Shown here in pieces: positions 36,208-45,313 of a DNA stretch of 64,000 bases. The notes below the pieces were generated by a model. That model saw only the letters and a list, made by a program, of their open reading frames with translations, had not been told where the DNA came from and did no database searches. The number at the start of each line of letters is the position of its first letter. Within the stretch, counting starts at the first letter, position 1. Both the position numbers and the translations under genes were made by a program. This DNA is from CAYUYV01 sp964474635 (GTDB lineage: Bacteria > Pseudomonadota > Alphaproteobacteria > JAJFIK01): contig CAYYTT010000001.1 of NCBI GenBank assembly GCA_964474635.1, forward strand, positions 55,947 to 119,946. Direction: 5' to 3'.

Positions 36208-37293
36208 TTACTGTTCGATCCACCAGGGGATGCGCGCGGAGGTGTCGAGGTCCTTGGGCTGAACGCCGTCGAGCATCAGATTGGCAAAGACCGGCCCCTC
36301 TTCGGTCATGGTGATCCACAACACGTGGTCGAATTCGCCAAACTCCAGACCGCGCAACTGGCTCGCGCCGCCCGTGGTCGCGAGCGTGATGTGCTCATGG
36401 GTGTGCGGACCGTCGCTGAAATCGGCGTAGTTATAGGCATGCCGGTGGCCGGCCATGGCCGTGTAGTTCCGCTCGCCAAGCATGTCTTCAAGGCGCGTCC
36501 AGTCGGCCGGCACTTCCAGATTGGTGGGATACGGACCGTCCACGGGATAGTCTTTCAGGATGAATTCACGGGTCTCCGGATCCCGGGGCGGATAAACCCA
36601 GCTTTTGCTCCAAAAGGGCTTGTGGATGAACACGAAGGTCCAGCGCACATCCGGATTGGCCTTCAGCACGGCTTCGGCATAGGCAAACTGGGCCTCGCGC
36701 GCCTTTTTCACCGCATCGGTCCGTTTCCAGGCGTCGTGGCCCGGCCCGCCGGTGCGGTCGTTGCTGGCGCCTTTGATGTCGGAAATGTCCAGGAACTCGG
36801 AATTCAGCACCAGGAACAGCGTGTCCTTATACTTGAAGTGATAAAAACTGGCGCCGAAGCGGGCGCGCCACTCGGCCTCCATCTGGACATTCATCATGTC
36901 GTGGTTGCCGGGCACGTAGAAGAACGGCGCGTCCAATTCTTCCACAAAGCCGTCGAACTGGTCCCATTCGGCTTTGATGGTGGCCTCATCCTCCGTGTAC
37001 CCCTGAATGAGGTCGCCGACGCTCATCACGAAGGCGGGCTGTACCAGGTTCACCTTATCGACGCCCACCGGAAAAATGCCGGGGCGCACGCCGCCCGTGC
37101 GGTCGGTCATGACAGCAAAGTGGAACCGCTCGGCCGCGTCCTTGGCCTCAAGCGACGTCCAGGGCGTCGCGTCGCCGTGGTGGCTCGCGGCGTCGGGCAC
37201 GGTGATGGTGGTGCTGGTGACGGCCGCGTCCTTGGGCGGCACCACGCAGCCCGACAGGGCGGCGCAGACAATGGCTGCAACAAGCATGCGCAT
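36208..37293 (-). CDS. metallophosphoesterase lipoprotein
   Basis: 361 aa from the ATG at 37293, which has GGGGAGAG upstream. The N-terminus is a lipoprotein signal with LSGC (Cys16). Calcineurin-type motifs follow: FAVMTDRTGG (in place of GDxH at the start), SVGDLIQGY, VPGNHDMM, FIHKPFWSKS and AGHRHAYNY. The first motif lacks the usual His (D-R-T), but the other ligands are in place. It is probably an envelope phosphoesterase of unknown substrate. A PhoB-like sequence lies about 50 bp upstream. Confidence 0.85.
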   Translation of the reverse strand: MRMLVAAIVCAALSGCVVPPKDAAVTSTTITVPDAASHHGDATPWTSLEAKDAAERFHFAVMTDRTGGVRPGIFPVGVDKVNLVQPAFVMSVGDLIQGYTEDEATIKAEWDQFDGFVEELDAPFFYVPGNHDMMNVQMEAEWRARFGASFYHFKYKDTLFLVLNSEFLDISDIKGASNDRTGGPGHDAWKRTDAVKKAREAQFAYAEAVLKANPDVRWTFVFIHKPFWSKSWVYPPRDPETREFILKDYPVDGPYPTNLEVPADWTRLEDMLGERNYTAMAGHRHAYNYADFSDGPHTHEHITLATTGGASQLRGLEFGEFDHVLWITMTEEGPVFANLMLDGVQPKDLDTSARIPWWIEQ

Positions 37294-37343
37294 GGCGAAA
37301 GCTCTCCCCAACTGATCAAGGATGATGGCAACGGGCGCATCTG

Positions 37344-37361
37344 ATCACTGCTTTGTGACAG
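37344..37361 (-). promoter_or_regulatory. weak PhoB-box-like sequence before the phosphoesterase gene
   Basis: On the minus strand CTGTCACAAAGCAGTGAT has one good half-site (CTGTCAC) and one poor one (CAGTGAT) 11 bp later, about 50 bp upstream of a phosphoesterase start. Tentative. Confidence 0.25.
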
Positions 37362-37467
37362 CCATGCACACGCGGCGCAGGCACCGGCCAACACACCTGG
37401 ACGCCGGCGCGGCTTCCTGCCCTCCTAAGGGTCCGCGCGGCCCCGATTCGCCCAGCGCGCTCGGCCA

Positions 37468-37519
37468 GCGCGTTTGCCTGGCGCGTTTGCCCGGCGCGTT
37501 TGCCCATCGCATTTGCCCG
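37468..37519. repeat. 13-bp tandem repeat, four copies
   Basis: The unit GCGCGTTTGCCCG is repeated at 37468, 37481, 37494 and 37507 with small changes. It ends 29 bp before radA and may lie in its leader. Confidence 0.85.
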
Positions 37520-37548
37520 GGGCGCGCGCCCTTCGATGGAGAGACGCC

Positions 37549-39018
37549 ATGGCCAAGTCCAGCGACAGCTTTGCCTGCAGTGCCTGCGGCGCCGTCTACG
37601 CCAAATGGCAGGGCAAATGCGATGCCTGCCACGCCTGGAACACCATCGAGGAAGATGTGGGCCTTGCGGCCGGAGCCGGAGAATCCGCGCCCAAACAGAG
37701 CCTGTCCGCGGGCAAGGCCAAGGGCCGGGCTATCGACCTCGTCAGCCTCGACGGCGAGGGCCAGGACCCGCCACGCATGGCCACTGGCATTGCCGAATTC
37801 GACCGGGTTGCGGGCGGAGGCATCGTGCCCGGCTCGGCGCTCCTTGTGGGCGGGGACCCGGGGATCGGCAAATCCACGCTGCTGCTGCAATTGGCCGGCC
37901 GCCTCGCCCTTCAGGGGGCGCCGGTGGTTTATGTCTCCGGCGAGGAAGCCACCGCCCAGGTGCGCCTGCGGGCAAGCCGCCTGGGCCTTGCCGAGGCGCC
38001 GGTTCAGCTTGCCGCCGCCACCAATCTGCGGGACATCCTGACAACCCTGGAAAAAGCGCCGCCAGCCCTCGTGATCGTGGATTCCATCCAGACCATGTGG
38101 TCCGACACCATGGATAGCGCGCCGGGCACTGTTTCTCAGGTTCGAGCCGCCGCCCACGATCTGGTGCGCTTTGCCAAACGCACCGACACGGCCGTCATCC
38201 TGGTCGGCCATGTCACCAAGGACGGCCAGATCGCGGGGCCCCGCGTGGTCGAGCACATGGTGGACACGGTCTTTTACTTCGAAGGCGAGCGCGGCCACCA
38301 TTTCCGCATTCTGCGCGGCGTGAAGAACCGCTTTGGCGCCACCGATGAGATCGGCGTCTTCGAGATGACGGGGACCGGCCTCGCCGAGGTCGCGAACCCG
38401 TCGGCCGTGTTTCTCGATGCCCGCGAGGCGGGGATCAGCGGCTCGGCCGTCTTTGCCGGCGTGGAAGGCACGCGGCCGGTGCTTGTGGAAATCCAGGCCC
38501 TCGTGGCCCAAACGAGCCTCGGCACGCCGCGGCGGACGGTGGTGGGCTGGGACAGTGGCCGCCTTGCCATGGTGATCGCCGTGCTCGACACCCGCTGCGG
38601 CCTCGGGCTCAGCGGACAGGACATTTACCTCAATGTCGCGGGCGGCATCCGCATTTTGGAGCCGGCGGCCGATCTTGCGGTCGCCGCGGCCCTGATTTCC
38701 TCTGCCCTGGGCATCGCCCTGCCCCATGACGGCGTCTTTTTCGGCGAAGTCAGCCTCTCAGGCGCCGTTCGGCCGGTCACGCAGCGGGAGGCACGGCTCA
38801 AGGAGGCCCAGAAACTGGGGTTTCGCAGCGCCTTTGGCCCCATTCCCCGGACGGACGGCAAAAAAGCATCCAAGAAAGTCGCACCCGATGACGTTAAGAC
38901 CTTGGAAACGATCCTTGCCAATCCTGTGACCGCGCTTGGCGATCTGATTGATTTCGTGCGCGAGGGGGGCGTTCCGGATGCCGTGCGTGCCGCCGGCGCC
39001 CAAACCCGTGCCGGTTGA
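37549..39018 (+). CDS. radA: DNA repair protein RadA
   Basis: 489 aa from the ATG at 37549, with GGAGAG upstream; the longer in-frame start would translate the tandem repeat. An N-terminal zinc finger (Cys10, Cys13, Cys24, Cys27) is followed by a RecA-like ATPase with Walker A GDPGIGKST, the RadA motif KNRFG (in RGVKNRFGATDEIGVFEM) and a C-terminal Lon-like domain. It helps branch migration in recombination. First gene of the rightward radA-cvpA-purF-SDR run often seen in alphaproteobacteria. Confidence 0.95.
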   Translation: MAKSSDSFACSACGAVYAKWQGKCDACHAWNTIEEDVGLAAGAGESAPKQSLSAGKAKGRAIDLVSLDGEGQDPPRMATGIAEFDRVAGGGIVPGSALLVGGDPGIGKSTLLLQLAGRLALQGAPVVYVSGEEATAQVRLRASRLGLAEAPVQLAAATNLRDILTTLEKAPPALVIVDSIQTMWSDTMDSAPGTVSQVRAAAHDLVRFAKRTDTAVILVGHVTKDGQIAGPRVVEHMVDTVFYFEGERGHHFRILRGVKNRFGATDEIGVFEMTGTGLAEVANPSAVFLDAREAGISGSAVFAGVEGTRPVLVEIQALVAQTSLGTPRRTVVGWDSGRLAMVIAVLDTRCGLGLSGQDIYLNVAGGIRILEPAADLAVAAALISSALGIALPHDGVFFGEVSLSGAVRPVTQREARLKEAQKLGFRSAFGPIPRTDGKKASKKVAPDDVKTLETILANPVTALGDLIDFVREGGVPDAVRAAGAQTRAG

Positions 39019-39049
39019 CGGGGGCCCTGCCTCCAGGATTATACCGCCC

Positions 39050-39715
39050 ATGAGCGACACTCCACTGACCTTCACGGACGCCATCATTATGGCGGTGATC
39101 CTGGCCTCGGCGTTCCTGGCGCTGTTGCGCGGCTGCGTGCGTGAAACGCTCGCCGTGTCGGCCTGGGTTCTGTCGGCCTTTATCGCCTATGCGATCTATT
39201 TTGCCGGGGGGCAGACCCTCACGCTCTGGATCACGGGCCACTGGTTCATCCATACCCTTTTTATTCTTGTGGTTTTTGCAGGCCTCGTGGCCCTCTTCAC
39301 CATGGCCAATCGCAAAATTCTCGCGCAGATCGGCTCGGGTGAAAAAGTGCCCCTGTGGGACCAGATCGCGGGATTTTGTTTCGGGTTTTTGCGGGGCCTT
39401 GCCCTGGTCGCGATCCTCTTTCAGGCCCATGTTTTGGTCTACGGCCCCAAGGAAACACCGCGCTGGCTGACGGAGGCACGGCTGTTTCCCCTGGTGGCCG
39501 CGACGGCAAATGTCTTGAAAGTCGCCTTGCCCGGACCGATAACTACCCCATCCGCGCCAGAGAAAAGCGGGCGTTCCGCGACTGTGTCCGAGCGCGGACA
39601 ATCAAAACAGACTAAGACCGCGACAGGCTCGGACGACAAAGACGGGACCGGATATTCCAAGGACGAGCGCCAGGCCATTGACCGGCTTGTGCGCAACAAA
39701 CTGGACCCGCGTTGA
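39050..39715 (+). CDS. cvpA: CvpA family membrane protein
   Basis: 221 aa. Four membrane helices in the first ~145 residues match CvpA (starting ...FTDAIIMAVILASAFLALLRG and FCFGFLRGLALV), then a hydrophilic, Lys/Ser-rich tail. CvpA was first linked to colicin V production and more generally to envelope stress tolerance. It lies between radA and purF, and its stop codon overlaps the purF start. Confidence 0.88.
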   Translation: MSDTPLTFTDAIIMAVILASAFLALLRGCVRETLAVSAWVLSAFIAYAIYFAGGQTLTLWITGHWFIHTLFILVVFAGLVALFTMANRKILAQIGSGEKVPLWDQIAGFCFGFLRGLALVAILFQAHVLVYGPKETPRWLTEARLFPLVAATANVLKVALPGPITTPSAPEKSGRSATVSERGQSKQTKTATGSDDKDGTGYSKDERQAIDRLVRNKLDPR

Positions 39716-41226
39716 TGCAAAAAACAGCCGCGCCTGACGCCTTCTCCGGAAACGGTGGGGGCTCCCGCCCTATGGGACTGGACGATTCCGGAGAAGATCG
39801 GTTCCGGGACGAATGCGGGGTCGTCGGCGTTCTCGGTCGGGACGATGCGGCCGTCTTGTGCGCCCTGGGCCTCCACGCGCTCCAGCATCGGGGACAGGAA
39901 TCCGCCGGCATCGTCTCCTTTGATGGTGACCGCTTCAACGTGGAGCGGCACCTGGGTCTCGTCGGCGAGAACTTCAGCGAAGATGCCCAGAGCCTTGAAA
40001 ATCTGCCCGGCAGCATGGCGATCGGCCATGTGCGTTACTCAACGACCGGCGGCAGCACCGTGCTGCGCAATGTGCAGCCCCTTTATGCCGATCTGCGCAC
40101 GGGCGGCATTGCCGTGGCGCACAATGGCAATCTGACCAATTCCTGGATCCTGCGGCGCACCCTGGTCTCGCGCGGCGCCATTTTTCAGTCCACGTCGGAT
40201 ACCGAGACGATCCTGCACCTCATCGCAACCTCCCTTGCCTCCCACCTGACGGATCGGCTGGCGGATGCCTTGAGCAAGGTGGAGGGCGCCTATTCGCTGG
40301 TGTGCCTGAGCACCAAGAAACTCATCGGCATTCGCGATCCTTATGGCGTGCGCCCCCTTATCATCGGGCGGCTGGGAGAGGCCTGGATCCTTGCCTCGGA
40401 GACCTGCGCTCTCGACATCATGGGTGCGCAATATGTGCGGGACGTGAAGCCGGGCGAAATGGTCGTGTTGCAGCCCGGCGAGGACATTCAAAGCCTGTTC
40501 CCGTTCGCGCCACGGCCGAACCGATTTTGTGTTTTCGAGTATGTGTATTTCTCCCGCCCCGACAGCGTGATCGACGGCAAGGGCGTCTACAGCGCCCGCA
40601 AGGCCATCGGCGCGGAACTGGCCGCCGAAGCGGGCGTGGAGGCCGATCTTGTCTCACCGGTGCCGGATTCGGGCGTGCCGGCGGCCATCGGCTATGCCCA
40701 GGCGGCGGGTCTTCCCTTTGAGTTCGGCATCATCCGGAACCACTATGTGGGCCGGACTTTCATTCTGCCCACGGACCGCTCCCGCCAGCAGGGTGTGCGC
40801 ATGAAGCTGAACGCCAATCCGGGTGTGGTGCGGGGCAAACGGGTGATCCTGGTGGACGACACCATCGTGCGCGGCACGACCTCGCTTAAAATCGTGCAGA
40901 TGGTGCGCGATGCCGGCGCGCGGGAAGTGCATATGCGCATCGCGAGCCCGCCCACCATCGGGGCCTGCTACTACGGTGTCGATACGCCGGAGACGGAGAA
41001 ACTGCTCGCCCACCGGATGACGCTTGAGGAAATGCGCGCCCACATCAATGTGGACAGCCTTGCCTTTCTCTCCATCGACGGCCTCTACCGGGCCATGGGC
41101 TTTGAAGCGCGTAACACGGCCGCGCCGCAATACTGCGATGCCTGCTTCACCCAGGATTATCCCATCCGGCCCGCGGACAAGGATGACGGCGAATACACCA
41201 ACCCACACAGTTTTCTGCACAACTAA
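39715..41226 (+). CDS. purF: amidophosphoribosyltransferase
   Basis: 503 aa from the ATG at 39715 (TGATG overlap with cvpA); an ATG at 39772 with GGTGGGGG upstream is an alternative. It makes phosphoribosylamine, the first purine step. The N-terminal nucleophile Cys is in DECGVVGVLG and would be exposed by propeptide cleavage. The glutaminase domain has HVRYSTTGGS and the PRPP motif is VILVDDTIVRGTTS. Confidence 0.95.
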   Translation: MQKTAAPDAFSGNGGGSRPMGLDDSGEDRFRDECGVVGVLGRDDAAVLCALGLHALQHRGQESAGIVSFDGDRFNVERHLGLVGENFSEDAQSLENLPGSMAIGHVRYSTTGGSTVLRNVQPLYADLRTGGIAVAHNGNLTNSWILRRTLVSRGAIFQSTSDTETILHLIATSLASHLTDRLADALSKVEGAYSLVCLSTKKLIGIRDPYGVRPLIIGRLGEAWILASETCALDIMGAQYVRDVKPGEMVVLQPGEDIQSLFPFAPRPNRFCVFEYVYFSRPDSVIDGKGVYSARKAIGAELAAEAGVEADLVSPVPDSGVPAAIGYAQAAGLPFEFGIIRNHYVGRTFILPTDRSRQQGVRMKLNANPGVVRGKRVILVDDTIVRGTTSLKIVQMVRDAGAREVHMRIASPPTIGACYYGVDTPETEKLLAHRMTLEEMRAHINVDSLAFLSIDGLYRAMGFEARNTAAPQYCDACFTQDYPIRPADKDDGEYTNPHSFLHN

Positions 41227-41256
41227 AAAGCCGGCACAAGGGGGCCGAAGCGAGCG

Positions 41257-42048
41257 ATGACCGAGACACCGACGACCAGCACCGCCGCGGGAGGCAAAGA
41301 CGGCCGCCTCGCCGGACGGGTGGCCCTTATCACGGGCGCCTCACGCGGCATCGGGCGTGCCGTGGCGCGGGCCTTTGCCCGGGAAGGCGCGGAGCTGCTG
41401 CTCCTTGCGCGGACGACCGGAGCCCTTGAGGAGGTCGACGACGAGGTGCGCGCGGCGGGCGGCACGGCAACGCTCGTCCCCTCCGATATGGCCGATTTCG
41501 ATGCCCTGGACCGGCTCGGCGAAGCCATCCACGGCCGGTGGGGCCGGCTCGATATTCTGATCGGCAATGCGGGCACAGTGGGCCCGATTTCGCCGGTGGG
41601 GCATATCACGCCCAAGGACTGGCAAGGCCTTCTCGATGTGAACCTGACCGCGAATTGGCGCCTGATCCGCTCTATGGCGCCGCTTTTGCGCCTGTCCGAG
41701 GCGGGCCGGGCCATTTTCACCACAGCCGCCGAAGCGCGCAGCCACCCGGCCTATTGGGGCGGCTATGCCATGTCCAAGGCGGCGCTGGAGGCTATTGTGC
41801 TCGCCTATGCTGCCGAATGCGCGAACACGCCTGTGCGTGTGAACCTCATTGATCCGGGCCGCATCCACACCAAATTGCGCGAAAAAGCTGAACCCGGCAT
41901 CGACCACGAGGCACTGCCTCAGGCAGACACGGTCGCACCGCTGTTTGTCGACCTCGCCGCCTCCACATGGACCCGCAATGGCGAGGTGGTGACGGCGAAC
42001 GGGCGACCCGCCGCCGGGGCGACGAGCCGTTTGGGAGCAACGCCTTGA
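41257..42048 (+). CDS. short-chain dehydrogenase/reductase
   Basis: 263 aa. The Rossmann nucleotide motif TGASRGIG is at about 27-34, NAG is present (IGNAGTVGP), but the catalytic Ser region reads IFTTAAEARSHPAYWGGYAMSKAA. Tyr and Lys of YxxxK are there, while the Ser is replaced in context by Thr/Ala. Substrate unknown. It follows purF by 30 bp, a common arrangement, and overlaps the next gene's start. Confidence 0.85.
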   Translation: MTETPTTSTAAGGKDGRLAGRVALITGASRGIGRAVARAFAREGAELLLLARTTGALEEVDDEVRAAGGTATLVPSDMADFDALDRLGEAIHGRWGRLDILIGNAGTVGPISPVGHITPKDWQGLLDVNLTANWRLIRSMAPLLRLSEAGRAIFTTAAEARSHPAYWGGYAMSKAALEAIVLAYAAECANTPVRVNLIDPGRIHTKLREKAEPGIDHEALPQADTVAPLFVDLAASTWTRNGEVVTANGRPAAGATSRLGATP

Positions 42049-42911
42049 CCTTCACACTTCTGGACGGCGGCATGGGCCAGGAGCTTGTCCGGCGTTTGGG
42101 CAAACCGGCCACGCCGCTCTGGTCTGTCGACGTGATCCGCGACCGCCCCGATCTCGTGGAGGCTGCCCATCGCGATTTCCTGGCCGCCGGCGCGGACGTC
42201 ATTACACTGAGCTGTTATTCGGCGACGCCGTCCCGCCTCGCCGCCGCGGGCCGCACGGCGGAATTCGCCGCGCTTCAGGCGGGCGCCATCGCCGCGGCCC
42301 GCCGGGCCCGCGATAGCCTCAAGCCGGAAGCTCGGATTGCCGGCTGTTTGCCGCCCTTACCCGGCAGTTACCGCGCCGAGGACCGCTTCGGCGCCGAGGC
42401 GACCTGTGCCGAGTACGGACGGATTGTCGAGGCGCAGGCCGAGGAGGTTGATCTGTTCCTGTGCGAAACGCTGCCTTCCGTGGAGGAGACACGCCTTGCC
42501 ACGCGCATGGCCAAAGCGACCGGCAAAACAGTGTGGACCGCATTGACGGTTGATGAACGGGACGGCCGGCGCCTGAGGTCTGGCGAAGCGGTGAGCCAGG
42601 GCGTGACGGCGGCCCTTGAGGAGGGCGCCGCTGCCAATCTCATCAACTGTTCCCCGCCCGAAGCCGTACCGGACGCGCTTGCCATCGTGGCGGGTCTTGC
42701 CCCCATCTTCGGCGGTTATGCCAACGGCTTCGTTACTGTTGCTCCGCTCAAAGCAAGCGGGACCGTGGATGCCCTTGAAGTCCGCAAGGATATCGATCCG
42801 CCGACCTATACCGGCATGGCGCTCGCCTGGGTCGAGATGGGCGCATCGATTATCGGCGGATGCTGCGAAATCAGCCCGGAGCATATTGCCGCCATTCACA
42901 AGCGCCGGTGA
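42045..42911 (+). CDS. homocysteine S-methyltransferase family protein
   Basis: 288 aa from a TTG at 42045 that overlaps the preceding TGA (TTGA), with GGGAG 7 bases upstream. The zinc-binding cysteines are visible in LINCSPPEAV and IIGGCCEISPEHI. It starts FTLLDGGMGQELVRR, typical of the family. It probably transfers a methyl group to homocysteine from S-methylmethionine or a similar donor; the donor is not evident. Confidence 0.87.
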   Translation: MTFTLLDGGMGQELVRRLGKPATPLWSVDVIRDRPDLVEAAHRDFLAAGADVITLSCYSATPSRLAAAGRTAEFAALQAGAIAAARRARDSLKPEARIAGCLPPLPGSYRAEDRFGAEATCAEYGRIVEAQAEEVDLFLCETLPSVEETRLATRMAKATGKTVWTALTVDERDGRRLRSGEAVSQGVTAALEEGAAANLINCSPPEAVPDALAIVAGLAPIFGGYANGFVTVAPLKASGTVDALEVRKDIDPPTYTGMALAWVEMGASIIGGCCEISPEHIAAIHKRR

Positions 42912-42931
42912 GGCCATCCAGGGGATGTTTC

Positions 42932-43660
42932 ATGACAAGGACACTTGAGATTCTGGTGACGTTGATCGCCTTGCTCGTCGCGGGGTTATGCACCGTGCCA
43001 GGAAGTGGCTTTGCGAATGAGCCGGTCTATAAGCAACAACGGGCGAGCCGAGACGGGATTGGCAAAATCTATATGGGCCGGGAGATTTCGAAAGTCATGG
43101 GCCATCGCGGCGCCGCATGGCTGGAGCGCCCCGTCCGCGAGCGCGAGGAACGTACCGACCTTTTGCTCCAGACCCTGCCCATCGAACCCGGCGACGTGGT
43201 GGCCGATATCGGCGCCGGCACGGGCTATTTCTCATTGCCCATCGCCCGGCGCGTGGGCCCGCAGGGCCGCGTTCTCGCCGTCGACATTCAGCCCGAAATG
43301 CTTGCGATCATTGCGCGGCGACGCGACGAGGCGGGCCTTACGAATATTGAGTTGATCGAGGCCAGCGAAACCGACCCCAATCTGCCCACGGGCGCCGTGG
43401 ACCTTGTCCTGATGGTCGACGCGTATCACGAGTTTTCCCATCCGCGTGAAGTGATGGAAGGTGTCGTCCGCGGCCTGAAAATCGGCGGCGCGGTGGTGCT
43501 GATCGAATACCGGGCCGAAGACCGCTCCGTCCCCATTAAACGCCTGCACAAAATGAGTGCCGATCAGGCGAGGGCGGAAATGGAAGCCGTGGGTCTCCAT
43601 TTCGAAGCCAATCTCGACACCCTGCCCCAGCAACACTTCCTGATTTTCCGCAAGAAGTGA
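42932..43660 (+). CDS. exported class I SAM-dependent methyltransferase
   Basis: 242 aa from the ATG at 42932, with AGGGGAT upstream. Residues 1-28 form a signal peptide (LVTLIALLVAGLC, ...GSGFA). A canonical SAM-binding loop VADIGAGTGYFS and the downstream VDLVLMVDAYHEF follow. Export is odd because SAM is cytosolic, yet predicted-secreted methyltransferases of this type are annotated in several bacteria. The substrate is unknown. Last gene of the radA-purF run. Confidence 0.82.
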   Translation: MTRTLEILVTLIALLVAGLCTVPGSGFANEPVYKQQRASRDGIGKIYMGREISKVMGHRGAAWLERPVREREERTDLLLQTLPIEPGDVVADIGAGTGYFSLPIARRVGPQGRVLAVDIQPEMLAIIARRRDEAGLTNIELIEASETDPNLPTGAVDLVLMVDAYHEFSHPREVMEGVVRGLKIGGAVVLIEYRAEDRSVPIKRLHKMSADQARAEMEAVGLHFEANLDTLPQQHFLIFRKK

Positions 43661-43905
43661 CGCTCGGGCCGCAATGCGTCCTGCCCCTGCGCCCATGGGG
43701 ACGTCACCCGTCTGATCATCCCCCTCGACGAGCCCGGTGCCTGTGGGCGCCCAGCCCGTCACAGGCGCGCTCCTGCCGCATCCCCTCAAGTGTAAGCCTG
43801 TTTGCGGCCCCCCATCGGAGGCCTTCAAAAAGGAGTCCCTCTCGGCTGGGCTTGGGACTAGTGTAAAGGCCAAGGATTATCTGTAGCCAGAATTGGGCAG
43901 TGGGT

Positions 43906-44475
43906 ATGACGAGGACCGCCGATACATATTCGGATTTAACACCCCAAGACCTGCTGCGCCGCATCAGCGCAGGCGACACGGGGGCGATGAAAGTCCTTTA
44001 CGATTCCCTCGCCCCTGACCTGACACGCTTCCTGACCTTAAGGACAGGAGATGCGGTGGAGGCGGCCGATCTTCTTCACGAAACCATGATGGATGTCTGG
44101 AACCAGGCGGACAGGTACGAAGGACGCGGATCGCTTCGGGCCTGGATTTTCAGCATAGCGCGCAATAAAGCCGTCGACCGCCTGCGCAAGGCCCGGCGCA
44201 ATGTGCTGACCGACGCGCCGCCGGATATCCCCGACGAGGCGCCGGATCCGTCCGAAACGCTCCTGGCCCTGGAAGACGCGGGGCACCTGCACACCTGCAT
44301 CAAAGCGCTGTCCCCGGCCCATAGGGCGGTCATCCATTTGGCGTTCTTCGAGGACTTAAGCTACGAGGACATCGCCAAAATCGAAAACTGTCCCGTCGGG
44401 ACGGTAAAGACCCGGATTTTTCACGCCAAGAAACTTCTTATGCACTGTATCTCGGGGCAAAAACACGGGGCCTGA
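43906..44475 (+). CDS. ECF-type RNA polymerase sigma factor (first of two)
   Basis: 189 aa. Region 2 has DLLHETMMDVWNQADRY and LRAWIFSIARNKAVDRLRK; region 4 has LSPAHRAVIHLAFFEDLSYE and NCPVGTVKTRIFHAKK. Region 3 is absent, as in the ECF group. I prefer the ATG at 43906 to the GTG at 43900; neither has a strong ribosome site. It is convergent with the putative anti-sigma gene (57 bp apart), an unusual layout since such pairs are normally co-directional. Confidence 0.9.
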   Translation: MTRTADTYSDLTPQDLLRRISAGDTGAMKVLYDSLAPDLTRFLTLRTGDAVEAADLLHETMMDVWNQADRYEGRGSLRAWIFSIARNKAVDRLRKARRNVLTDAPPDIPDEAPDPSETLLALEDAGHLHTCIKALSPAHRAVIHLAFFEDLSYEDIAKIENCPVGTVKTRIFHAKKLLMHCISGQKHGA

Positions 44476-44532
44476 CGGCATCCGTCCAAATCTGCACCCG
44501 GGCAGACCCTTGCACCGATTAAATTTTCACTG

Positions 44533-45150
44533 TCACGGCTTCCCCACATAGCGCACGACACCGTCGGCCGCCTGAAGATCAGCCAAGGCCCTTTCACGAG
44601 CCGTTTCCGTCTCAAACGTGACGCGGTAGAGTGCGTTGGCGCTTGGTCCAGCCACGATGCTGCCATTCACTTTTTGGAGAGCCATCCGTATCGCGCCTTC
44701 GGTTGCCTCCGGCTCGAAGGCGATGGTCAGCACAAAACGCTCAAGGGTCTCCGCGTCCCCGCTGGCAAACTCGAACGGCGCGGAGCCGGTCGTCCTTGCC
44801 CCCCCAGTGAAAAGCGCCGTGGCCTGCCCAACGCACAGCACACCGAGCAAGACGGCCGCATAGCGCCACCAACGGCTCTGCGATGACGGGGCAGGCTCGG
44901 CATCCGTGCGGCGCCCTGCCCCGGCCTGAGCGATCGACCGGGACAGGCGCGCCCAGCCAAAGGCCGGGTCCACCGCCGGCCCGGCCTCATCCTTCACGGC
45001 TTTGGCGAGGGCTTGAACGAAGGCAAGGTCCCGCGCCAGTCCCGAATCACTGTGAACCGCAGCTTCGACGCGCCGGCGATCCTCGTGCGACAATCGATTT
45101 CGCACATAGTCGTCAAGCATCCCGCTTGTCACATCCCGGTGCTGAGTCAT
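44533..45150 (-). CDS. putative anti-sigma factor with propeptide-like C-terminal domain
   Basis: 205 aa. Residues 1-75 look like an anti-sigma domain (MLDDYVRNRLSHEDRRRVEA, then FGWARLSRSI) but lack the zinc HxxxCxxC. One membrane helix is at about 94-115 (WWRYAAVLLGVLCVGQATAL). Residues 138-205 outside the membrane have a beta-alpha-beta-beta-alpha-beta layout (FVLTIAFEPEATEGAIRMAL ... ALYRVTF ... VVRYVGKP), like subtilisin propeptides (inhibitor I9). GAGGGG precedes the ATG. With an S8 protease gene two loci away, a protease-sensing role is attractive but unproven. Confidence 0.7.
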   Translation of the reverse strand: MTQHRDVTSGMLDDYVRNRLSHEDRRRVEAAVHSDSGLARDLAFVQALAKAVKDEAGPAVDPAFGWARLSRSIAQAGAGRRTDAEPAPSSQSRWWRYAAVLLGVLCVGQATALFTGGARTTGSAPFEFASGDAETLERFVLTIAFEPEATEGAIRMALQKVNGSIVAGPSANALYRVTFETETARERALADLQAADGVVRYVGKP

Positions 45151-45260
45151 TGGACCCCTCAGATTTTCCCGACCCTACCGGTCGCCTGATAACCCTTCGT
45201 CGTTCGAGCGGTGCGGCCGGTTCAAAATTTCTGATCATTGTTTCGGGCGGCCTCCAAGGG

Positions 45261-45296
45261 TATCACTCCGCCCGATCAAGAACCAATCCGGGTCGG
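45261..45296 (+). promoter_or_regulatory. shared motif upstream of the beta-barrel gene
   Basis: TATCACT (45261-45267) and ATCCGGGTCGG (45286-45296) lie just before the beta-barrel gene. The same two words occur side by side at 48652-48669 before the RTX gene. A common regulator is possible; coincidence is not excluded. Confidence 0.3.
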
Positions 45297-45313
45297 GAGG
45301 GAGCGCGGTCCCA

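Noticed and set aside
36007..36319. Short ORFs with GLAS or RFWA repeats
   Set aside because: They are translations of the 12-bp intergenic tandem repeat in two frames, with no start signal.
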